In this document: piece by piece, positions 1 through 12,100 of the stretch
Layout: every line of letters starts with the position of its first letter
Numbering within the stretch: position 1 is the first letter of the stretch
Origin: Pteria penguin
Taxonomy: Eukaryota > Mollusca > Bivalvia > Pterioida > Pteriidae
Assembly: GCA_035048485.1 (NCBI GenBank)
Contig: CM068587.1
Span: 42,345,842-42,409,841, forward strand
Direction of reading: 5' to 3'
Length of the DNA stretch: 64,000 nt
Program-made: the position numbers and the translations under genes
The notes under the pieces: generated by a model
What the model was told of the DNA's origin: nothing
What the model saw: only the letters and a program-made list of their open reading frames with translations
Database searches by the model: none

Positions 1-108
1 CTGGTTTAGAAGGGCATATCCATTCCTCCTCCACATACCAGCATGAGTTTGAGCAATCATCACCTGAACTCTAAGAGGTGGTTCCATCAACTCTATAGGA
101 TCTACAGG
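1..108 (-). CDS. UBR ligase exon PPLR...[15 protein letters not shown] (runs to window edge)
   Basis: Acceptor TTATTTTAG; 36 codons to position 1, where the exon continues or ends. It encodes [20 protein letters not shown], then [16 protein letters not shown], one of the most conserved stretches of UBR1/2. About 20 residues expected between this and the previous exon were not found in 109-1687. Confidence 0.93.
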
Positions 109-3100
109 CTAAAATAAAGTGTAGTCACACGATTCATACAAGTCAAATCTGTTTGTTTTTATAAATGTTAAATGCATATTCATATTACTTAACAGTAAAG
201 AATTTTAACAATCCAAAGTGCTGATGGTCCTCAGAATCCTCACTAAAACAGCTTTAAAATCTGTGATGCATGAATTACCAGCTATATGGAATCATCACTA
301 ACCGTATATATAGTACATCATGAAAATCAAACTGTAACCTTACATCATGAGTCACGTTAGCCAGCTTCAAAACTCTCTTTTCATTTCATAAATAGATACA
401 TTGTAAATGAGACATATAGGTATAAGTATAAGAGGTATATGCTAATGAGAATACAATCTAAATAATAACCAATATGTAATTAGCAATATGTGAGTGAAAT
501 GAATTAATTTCTTATGGGAATTTGACTGACCTAAATTTGAACAGAATACCAAATGCACATATATATGCTGTATGTCAAATACAAAGTTATCAACACCTAT
601 CTCTCATGAGATCAATGACTTGATTAAGCTTTGTGAAAAATAATGAAAAATACCTGAGACTGAAAGTCAGCACAGTTGAATGACAAACCAAATTTCTCCA
701 TATGTACATACAAACCTAAACATAAGAAAATACAAATAATATTTGGGGTTTTTTGTTTGGTTTTTGTTTTATATCAAACCAAGATTATTACACTATATAG
801 TAATCTTTTATGTGCCACATCTACTGTGACCTCAGTTTTTACCATTTCATTCAAAAGAGTGGGTGGAGATGTGCAACCCTGTGTGATTTGTACCTGGGAC
901 ATTTTGGTCATGAGCAAAGTTCCTCACCAACTGAACAACATCATTTCTACATTATGATGTTTTTGTAAAACACAGATGCCCCCAGTCCCCAACAAATTTG
1001 TCTGCAGGCAATGCATCACAATGCATCATAATGCTGGGCCCTAATAAGAACATGACATTGTAGCTTTTTGTCTAAAATTTCACATTGTTCTAGATAATGA
1101 CCAAACCCAATCCCCTGGGTCCTGGGTCAGAGGATGCTGTTGAAATGTAAGAAGTCCAAGATACACATACAGTTGAATTTTGGCCAGTTCAGTACTAAAG
1201 ATGAAGAAGGTATTGCATATTTCTTCAAGTGGGACAGAATTACATACAGATGGACAGACAAACAGCATACAGACAGACAGACAGAAGATCCAAACACTAG
1301 ATGCCCTGATGGTTTAAAAAATATATACAGAAAAGAATGGCATACGGCCCCTCATACATGTAACATTCATCAAAAGGATATGAACACCTTTTTATTTGAT
1401 ATTCTGATGAAAAAAGTTACTTAATGTTTGAAGACAATTTTTAAATTTTTTTAGATCTGAAGATATTAATTCCCTTAAATGCACATATTAAACATTCATA
1501 GTCTTGCAGATTTCTATCAAAACTTTTATTTTTATAGAAAATTAAACAAAGAATTTACACCAAAAATCTTGCACCAGACAAATTTAACTTCAAAAACTAA
1601 ACAGGATGAAATATCACTTATCTAACTCTCAAATCAGTAATTCATATCTTCACATTAGTGAAATCTTGTTGATAAAAATTTACCTACCGGCTAAAAATCT
1701 TGTTAGTGGTAAATGAATGGAAACTGCCTGAGTAGATACATCATACTTCATGCACTTAGCTTTGTGTCCGTATACTATAAAGAAAAGAAAAACTCATCAA
1801 ATGGAAACAACCTAATAATTGAAAATACATAACATCAATATAATACTTTATTTAAAAAATAAAGGAGGATCCGCTGATGTATTATGTAGTCAGGATAGTA
1901 AACATAACTAGGAAGACATATGATTTTGTGACTGTGTGGTATCTCCCCAAGGATACATGACTAGGAAGACATAGTGTGACTGTGTGGTATCTCTCCCAGG
2001 ATACATGACTAGGAAGACATAGTCTGACTGTGTGGTATCTCTCCCAGGATACATGACTAGGAAGACATAGTGTGACTGTGTGGTATCTCTCCCAGGATAC
2101 ATGACTAGGAAGACATAGTGTGACTGTGTGGTATCTCCCCCAGGATACATGACTAGGAAGACATAGTCTGACTGTGTGGTATCTCCCCCAGGATACATGA
2201 CTAGGAAGACATAGTGTGACTGTGTGGTATCTCCCCCAGGATACATGACTAGGAAGACATAGTGTGACTGTGTGGTATCTCTCCCAAGATACATGACTAG
2301 GAAGACATAGTGTGACTGTGTGGTATCTCTCCCAAGATACATGAATAGGAAGACATAGTCTGACTGTGTATTATCTCCCCCAGGATATATGACTAGGAAG
2401 ACAGTCTGACTGTGTGGTATCTCCCCCAGGATACATGACTAGGAAGACATAGTGTGACTGTGTGGTATCTCTCCCAGGATACATGACTACACAATAGATC
2501 AGAGGTATAACTACATCCTTGTAAATGATTCTGGCCGGGAGAAAGATTTAAATAACTTGACTAATCTCTTATTGAATATTGATTAAAAACATCATATTCA
2601 TTCTCTGTTTCTCAAAAGAATATTGACTTGAAATGGTAACAAAATGAACGTAAAAAACCCAAATAAATATAGTTATTATACCTCAAGTTAATTTACTGTA
2701 ATCTGATTGGTCAATCAATTGTTTTATATAAAATATATATAGAGAGGATGACATTCATAGAAAATGTCACATGTGTAAAATTGATGCGCCTACAGTTCAT
2801 AGACCCAGAAAAGTATTACGAATCTTATTTTAGTAAAATGACAATAAAACAGATGTCTTAGAACATGGTCACACGATTTTACTTCACGTTATGACGTCAA
2901 AACGTATTGTGACGTCGCATTTACGCCGTAATAACAATCAAGTGTTAACAAAACTCTCCAGCTGATCTATGATCGTGTGTAAATGATTGAAAATTGTTGT
3001 TTACAGGTTTATTCTGTGGTTACGTTATTAATCAGTATATCACAAGATGATACACACACCACATTCAAATGAAGGTAAGACAAATACCTTAAATTATCTT

Positions 3101-6100
3101 AAATTAATACTCACACTTATTTGTTGTTTCTTCTGTATATTGTATGACATTCGATATAATAAAATGAATATTACATCTTTGACAGGTTGTCATGGCATAT
3201 TGTCAACCCTCGAAAAACATTGTCAATGTTTTCTCGAGGTGACAATAACCTGTCAAAAATGTAATATTTATATAATATCATACTTTAATCTATATACATT
3301 TCAACATAGAAATGTGTGTTATTCATTCCTATGTCACACTGAACGTGAAGTGTAGATGCAATTTGGTAATACCAGAGAGTTTGTATTAACAAAAAGTAAT
3401 CATCTCAAGACATGGTGTATACAAGTAACATTCAGTGACAAAATTATAAACACTACCACTAATACAAATGACACAAAATCTAACAACATTGTAATATTCA
3501 TTAAATATATTAGGAAAGTGTATGATGAACTTCATTCATTATGCCTGTGTAATTTTAAGTTTCTACCTGTTTTGTCTTCCCTTTTTACAGTAGCAGGTTT
3601 GTCTTTACATTGTAACAGATACTCCAGTGTAATTTTGTAGGCCTTTATTAGAACTTTCCGCTGTAATAATAAACACAGAATTAATGTCCATTGTCAATAA
3701 TAGAATCATGGGTGAATGGAAGGGTACAGTAAGTCATAGCCAGAGTTCAATTTCAATTCATGAATTCATTGAAGGACTGATTATATTGGAACTTAACTTC
3801 AATCTGATTAAAACCATATCTTTATTCTCCTTCTCTGTTCGTCCCATTGCGGATAAAGATCTGACAAAACTCCGTAAAAGGTCATGTTCTGGTGAACTCT
3901 GATGATGTTTCAGTCACCGAAACTGTTATTTCCCACAGCCAATCAATGATTCGGCTAGGCACGTGAAAGTGACACAATATGTAAGGCTAATTAAAATTAA
4001 TTGGTAGATTTTCATCCCCGCCCGCCCCTAAAAAATCGACCCGCCCCAGAATTATCTATTTTTCAAACAAATCCTGCGCGTCTGAATTCCGGTATTTTAA
4101 TTCGGGTCCGCATGCGATATACGTTTCAGTTTATATATATATCGCCATTTCTGGTAGTTGACAAAATGGTTTTCGCTGTAGTGAGAGTTGTTGCCAGCAT
4201 AACCGAAAAGAAAAGCTGGTTTGCTTCGAATTTTAACAATTCAAAGACAATATTTAAAAATAAATTATAAAAAATGAATTCCACCCATCCACCCTATATT
4301 TTTTCACGAGGTTGGATGAAAATCTACCTTTTAAATTTAATTGGCCTAACAAACGCTGTTCAAAAACTACCTTGTGGGTCACGCACGCTGGGGATGTCAA
4401 TTTCATTCCTTGGAATTTGAAGCCAATCCACTGATTGGCTGAAAATCAGAGTTCACCAGAACCTGACCCCTTACAGAGTTTTGTCAGATCTTTATCCGTA
4501 ATGGGACAAATAGAGAAGTGGAATAAAGATATGGTAATAATCAGATTGAACTTAACTTTCAATAGATATCTCTGTACCATGTTAAATTTTATATTCTATC
4601 ATTTTGCTATAAATTATGCTTATAAAAATATTAATTTCATACACAGAAATTTTAGTGATCAAAACATTTACACAAATAATGTTTTCCATAGAGAAGTCAT
4701 TTATGTATACTGTATGTATATTTATTTAAGCGCAATCAAATTTTAATGCAAAAAGTAAGTTTGAGATATATATACATATTCATGAGTTAGTACAACCTGG
4801 GAATCGTCCTCGTGTATTTCATATCTTTGAATAATTTTGCATTACCAAAGTCATAAATTAGCACTTAAAGAACAGTGCTAAAATATGAATTTCTTTAAAT
4901 AAGGATATATATGCAGTATACAAGTATAAGATTACAAACTCTTTTTAACCAATCACTGGTCAATTTAAGGCCAAGAGCCTGGAATATGTGAGAAAGTATA
5001 TCCCCTTGTTATTTACACAAAAAAAAAATCAATTTTTAGAATACTTCAACTCTACCAATATACAAGATAATCTTATGCTTTACATCTAAATCTATTTTCC
5101 AACTAAAGCTTTGCTACTTAAATTTTCTTATTCTTAAAAAAACCAATACTAAATTACATTAAGCATGTATATACACTACATATTGAACAATTTTCAAAAT
5201 TTATGATGTCATATACTTAACTCTAGTCATGCTATATAAAATACACAGAAATAGTGCTGTGAGCTGAATATTTTTCTATGTATTTTAAAAAATAAAAGCA
5301 TGTTTTTGTATGCTGTTTTATGAAGGTTGTTTGCATAATAATATGAACATATTATATATCAAAATGTTAAGGAATGTTTGAAGTTTATGAATATTGTAAA
5401 AGTTTGACCACAATTTATGCACAATAAAGGTAAACTGCAGGTAAATGCAGGTAAAATGACAAAGAGGTAGATTTAGCAATAAGCATACAAATTTATTTTA
5501 AGAATACAATAAATGAGATTGAAAATATTAAAATATGAAATAGTAATTCAAAAATAGGGCACCGCTAATGGGTGCATGATATGTCCATATCATATTTTAA
5601 TGTGGTCTTCAAGCCACATCCTTTCATATGACACCATCAAAAGTTTTGTTCCCCCTTTAGATAAGGAGTAGAAGTCCGGAAAAACTTTATGGCGCTGCCC
5701 ATTTTTCCCCACCACTGGGGCCTGACCCCAACTTTGAAACCCACATGCAAAAATATAAACCACATTCTTTTATATGACACCATCAAAAGTTTTGTTCCCC
5801 CTTTAGTTAAGGAGGAGAAGCCCGGACAAGCTTTTCAGACCCCACCCATTTTCCCCCACCCCAGGGGCCTGACCCCAACTTTAGAACCCACATGCACAAC
5901 TACAAACCACACCCTTTCATATGACACCATCAAAAGTTTTGTTCCCCCTTTAGTTGCAGAGGAGAAGCCCGGAACACCTTTACGACCCGCCCATTTTCCC
6001 CAATCCCAAGGGCCTGACCCCAACTTTGAAACCCACATGCACAACTACAAGCCACACCCTTTTATATGACACCATCAAAAGTTTTGTTCCCCCTTTAGTT

Positions 6101-9100
6101 AAGGAGGAAAAGCCCGGACAAGCTTTTCCGACCCCGCCCATTTTCTCCCACCCTAGGGGTCTGACCCCAACTTTGAGACTCACATGCACAACTACAAGCC
6201 ACACCCTTTCATATGTGACCATCAAAAGTTTTGTTCCCCCTTTAGTTAAGGAAAAGAAGCCCAGACAATGATGGATGAACGGACGGACGGACGGGCGGAT
6301 GGTACCACAGACGACAGCAGTATAGCATAATAGGCACACAATTTTAAATGCGGGCGTATATAAAAAGTTATACATAAATAGGCCAATAGTTACTTTTTAG
6401 GTAAAACTCAGGTAACAAACATTAGTATATGAAGTATATGTCTAATGACAAATGCTGATTGGGGTATATACTGCTCCAAAACGATGCCCAGTGTTGTTAT
6501 ATAACTGAACTAGTTTGAATAATCCATTAAAATCGCAGTTTCATCGATGTCCCCGTAACGTAATATCAGCCAGGTGAAAAATAATTCAAAGTGCCAGAGT
6601 CGATATCTAGTGATCACCGATAGAAAGAATGGAATCACGTTTACTAAACATGTTGTCCAGTAACAATAAGGCCCATCGGCATCACTATAATTAGTCCGTA
6701 AACACCTTCATTCCACCCTTCATTTTTGTGAAAATTCAATTATGAAAAATGGAGGTATGCTTTAAGTTACCGGCATTTTCCGTAAATACTGGTCTACACA
6801 CCAACAAGATTCATGTGCCATTGTAATCACCATAATTTGATAAACAAATTGAGGAAATCCAAAGAAGTTCGACAGTCTTCAGTCATGTTTACAAACACCT
6901 GTAAAATCACAGGTCAATAAGATGCCGGCTGCCATCACGTGCGCGTCAATTATTCATGAAATCTACCAGATTGTATATTTTTTCATAATCATTGTCTTCA
7001 AAGATATTTTGGACATTAAATGCATCAATTTACACATCACTCTCATCGTTTCCAAAGACTTATTTGAAGAAAGAATCAGGTTTTGTTTATAAATCTGCCA
7101 TCTTGAAATACAAATTTTGATCTCACCTTTTCCTGCATCTTAATTTATGAACCAATCAAATTTAAGGTGACGTCATGGAAATTTTAAAAAAAGGAATTCT
7201 ATCTCCATATATGGAAAGTCTTTTTCATAACGTTTACAAGGATTGGAAGGCTATAGATACGATCTTAAAATAAGCTATAGTCGACCTAGTTGTTACCCGG
7301 AATATTTTAGGGTCAGCTCACAGAGGGTGCATTTGATTCCCGGAATATTCTGGGTTCAGCATGACTAGGGTTAAATATACTATATATGTATAGTACATAC
7401 AGTATGAACAAAACAATTTTCAACTACACAATAAGACAGTTAGGACTTTTTTCCACAGTGAATGTGATGTCATTTTTTTCTGGATCTGAAAATCATGACC
7501 CAAAGCCTTCATCCTGAAAACTTACATCAGTGCCACACCACTCCAGGAATTCTGCTATGACATTGTCCTGCTTCAATTGGAGATTGAAGGCCCCTTCCCA
7601 TTCTGGTTCATATTCCAAATGCATACCAGTTTGTCTTATAACTGCATCCATGCCCTTTAATACCAAGACAGGAATACTTAGTACATACATACAGAAAAAC
7701 TACTGAATTCATTTCACATTTCAATTTTAAGATTTACAAGATTACACAATTTGAAAGCATAAAAACATTTCATAAGTGAAACAAATATTCACTACAATTA
7801 AACCATTTGAAAGTACAGTCAAACTTTGGTTTCAAGAAGTCAATGGAACCACAGAAATTATTTCGATATATAACAGTGGTGGAGATATAAAAAATTTGAC
7901 TTTATGGCCATAAATTGAGGACAGATTCATGAACATATGCTAAACATGTGTCACTGCTATCATATGAAACTTATTGATAGATAAGTGTATACACAGTAAA
8001 TGTACATATTTTTTCTAATACATGTAAAATAATCATTCTAAATCTAATCACACCCTTTGTTGATAGAGATCTTGAAAATATCTTGTAAGTTTGAGAAATT
8101 AAATTGGTTTTTTGACAAGATTAAAATCCAAGGATGGATAGCATTGAAGACATCACACTTTTTTAACTGATGACTCTCATTCATTCATTCATTCATCTTC
8201 AATTTTGTACTTCATAGAAATTAATATTTATTTTCCAATCATAATTTAAAAATGATCACTATAAATAATTATTGTATGCCAAATCACAAAGGCAAGCCCC
8301 ACCATATGTGAATACCTGATCAATTGATCATGCTGGCAGTCTAAAAATTAGAGGACAATACAGGAGGACAAGTCAGTAAGAAGATAACTTTGAGATAAAC
8401 TAGGTACATTAGAACTTTGGAACCTACAAATGTATTTGAGATAAGCATACTATATGACAAATTGCTTATTAACACATCCAATGAAAAAATTTGGAACGGG
8501 TATCTGACTTCGAAATAGTCCAGGTATTTGAGAAGCTGAGTTCAAGATATCAAAGTTTTAACTGTATTGTTATTTTTGATAGATGAAATACGATACATAG
8601 ATTGTACACAACTCAAAACCACAATGATCACAAAAAAAATAATTTTTCCGAGTAAAAACTCACAACAGAATTTCATGATTCTGGAGAGTACTGTACGATA
8701 ATTATCAACTTTTCAATATATCTTGACATTTATGAAAACTGCATTTCTTGCCACTTATTTCAAACTTGAATAAAATCTACTTAAAATCACTTGTACACAG
8801 TATTTTGTGTATAGATCAAAATTTCCACATACCTGCATCATTTTCAGAAGAGATAAGAATGATTTAAGTCCCCTCAGGAAATTTTCTCTGAGTTTTTCAC
8901 ACCAGTCCTCTAGTGATGGTTTGCATATTAAAGCATATCTAAAGTCAAAATCAAAGTCATTGTAAAAGTAATAAGAGCAAATGCCCACAAATTTTCAGCC
9001 ATCTGGCCTTTATCAAATGGAATAAAAATGATAAAGGCCAAGTTGCCGTAATTTGTGGACACTGAGTGTGTCTTGTAACTTATTTAATTCATACTTCACT

Positions 9101-12100
9101 TTGTAGGACTTCTTATCATTTCTGAAGTCATTGTATTACCATTCAAAGCTTGGAACAAAATTATAATTACAAATAAAACTGTTATTTTCTAAATCAGTAT
9201 TTGAAAATACATTTGTACATGAGTACTCATTAAAACATTCTTCAAGAAAGCTTTTCTTGATTCACTTGTTTAGAAGTCTATAGATTCTTTTTTTGAAAAT
9301 ACAAGATGTATTTGTGAAACAAAAAGGACAAATAATCCTGAAAACGTAATAAACAGAAAAGCTGAATGCAATATATCCCCAAATCTTTCTGGCAAAGGGA
9401 AACAAAATATAGTGTATAAAATTCAATGCAAGCACAATAAGAACAAGAGCAACGCCTAGCATGGCATAATCAACCGTCGCTTAATTCGGACAGGATCAAT
9501 TCGCATTTGGCATGATTTTCATGAAAAACATCTGACATTTACTGAAGTTAATTGCGTTACATAGCATTTTATCATAGGAATAAGTCCAAGGGCAATAACT
9601 CCTGCAGAAATGGTCCTATCCAACCCATCTTGGAACTTCACCTGCAAAAAAAACTTGAATTTTTTTAGTACAAGCCCCCCGCCCCCCCCTAACATCTCCC
9701 TCCCTCCTAAAATTATAAATTTCTCAAAAATGAAGAAAAAGATATTAAAACCCGTAATATATGTGATAGTTGGTACATTTAACTTGTTTCATGATAAATT
9801 TCATAAATAATTAAGTCCAAGGGCCATTATCCGTCAAAAGTACGTCAATCGTAACAAAACTCGAACTGGTACTGTCGCCGCTTAGAATAAAGCTATATAC
9901 CAAATTTCAACTCAATATCTTGAAAGACGGCAGAAAAAAGTCAGGAAAACATGACCTAGGACATATGGTCAAACCCCCCTCCCTCCCTAAAATTATGAAT
10001 TTCTCAAAAATGAAGAAAAAGATATTAAAACCCGTAACAAATGTGATAGTTGGTATATTTAATTTGTTTCATGATAAATTTCATAATGTTTTGACAAAAA
10101 TTGATTTTTAATGAATTTCTGAAAAAATCTAGAAATTTGTAAGTCCACGGGCCATAAATCCGTCAAAAGTAAGTCAATCGTAACGTACAAAAAATAGATT
10201 ATAAATAAATTTTTGAAAAAATTTTGAAATTTAAAAGTCCAAGGGCCATAAATTAGTCAAAAGTAGGTCAATCGTAACAAAACTCGAACTGGTACTGACG
10301 CCACTTGATATAAAGCTATGTACCAAATTTCAACTCAATATCTTGAAAGACGGCAAAAAAAAAAGTCCGGAAAACATGACCCTGCACGGACGGACAGCGT
10401 ACAAAGCAAGAATATCTAAATATTATCACGTACTTACTTCAGATCATATAGCATGTAACATGCTCTTTTAAATGTTGGACTTTTCTCAGCTCTATCAAAA
10501 GCAAGTTTTCCTTCCTCTGCAATGGAGAATCATTCATGCAATGGGTAATTAGTATTTTTAGGTATCTTTCAGGGAAATATTGAAGCTGACGGAGTGACAA
10601 TTTTTATGAAATTCGTAAATATTTAATTAGTATTTTAATAAAATGAAAAATTTCCCAGCATTCTAATAGCACTTTAAAGAATGAGTAATAAATTATAGCA
10701 TAAAAATTATTCGTATGCACAATATCATTTTTATTCTTCTTTACGTCTTCCTCAGCATGTCTGAGTCATTTATAAATATAAATTTAACAATGTGCACTTA
10801 CTATTTTTCTTTTCTTCACACGCTTCTAAGAAAGCTGTCATAATAACATTGAGTAGGTCATGGTCCATTACCAACATTTTGGCCTAAAATGATTACAGCA
10901 TATAATTTACAAAATATATCTGTCTCAAAAACAAACCCAAAATAAAATCTCATCAAATTACAGATATTTATACTGATAATATTATGCATTAATCAAAACA
11001 ACAAATCTCTAAAGACCTGAGTTAAAGAAGATGTTTTTTTTTTTTTACTAATTATATTAACTAATTTTATGTATTTGAATATGTATTCTATAATTCCATA
11101 ATTCATTCTTAAAACATACATATTCTGAACCAACTTGTGTATTGACAACTAAAGCAAGAAGTACGTCACTTTACATGTGAGAAATTAGCCATATATATAG
11201 ATGTATCTATGAGCCAATCTTTACATGTAAACCACTAAGGAAGGAGTGCATCATTTTTATATTTGTAAGTAATAAGATAAGAGCCAACTTATTGAAGACC
11301 CTACCATAATTTTTACAAGGACGAATCACCAAATTAATATAAGGTATGTTTTTATTAAGCATAAATATATATATATACCAGTAAGTCACCAAGCAAAGGA
11401 TCATTAAAGGCATCTGATGGAATTTTCATACCTTAATGGCATTAGGGTATAAGATTTTTATACTTTGGTAAGTATCAATATTAAATAAAATCAACTGAAG
11501 ATAAGTAAAGCATCGAAACTAGTCCTAGGTTTTTTGCTACTATACAGAGAATTTTTTAAATGAAATAGCTTTTATTATATTTTCACAGTTCACCAAGGCA
11601 GAAATATTGTTTGACTGAGATTTTCATACCAATGTCCCCACCGGGAAAACTTGGATTGACAATGAGGTAATAGATACAGGACGAAACTGATCGTCCTGGG
11701 TAAAGTTCCAAATAAGGTGCCGGTAGTGCTAAAACACAAAATAACAGACAAATTACAGGGAGTTGTTTTTTAAAGGTGTTATCAAACTTTGAGGGAAATA
11801 AAGACATACATACACTTACTCAAAACTGGTATGATGAAATTTATTTCTAAATATACAATTATGGAATTGTAAACTTTCACAGTTTTTTTTCAAAATCAAA
11901 TGCACCAGTTTTGAATGTTGTGTTATGCATGAATGAGTGGTTCCCATGATAAATCTGTAAAATCACAGGATGAAAGCTTCCACTCTCCAGGGACATACCA
12001 ATGTTCCCACTGTGAAAATTTGAACAGATAAGGAAGTGATGGAGACAGGGCGATAGTGGTCATCCCTCACAAAGTCCTTAACAAGCAGCGCATAGTGCTA

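Noticed and set aside
676..957. Plus-strand 93-residue open frame near the window start
   Set aside because: It is an AT-rich chance frame antisense to the UBR intron, with no family match.
1908..2342. 144-residue minus-strand open frame with a 16-residue repeat
   Set aside because: It is a reading of the 48-bp intronic minisatellite, with no start context or splice support.
3047..3902. Three consecutive plus-strand open frames
   Set aside because: They cross the foldback repeat, the antisense of the 3567-3660 UBR exon, and the start of a TIR element, with no codon or family support.
5689..6375. Proline-rich and antisense open frames over 5.7-6.4 kb
   Set aside because: They follow the roughly 145-bp dispersed tandem repeat and change frame between units, so they are non-coding.
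11430..11520. Fourth copy of the duplicated UBR exon
   Set aside because: Only the donor-like GGTATGAAAAT resembles copy C's flank. The sequence upstream does not encode the HY...DD...SLSVQ pattern.
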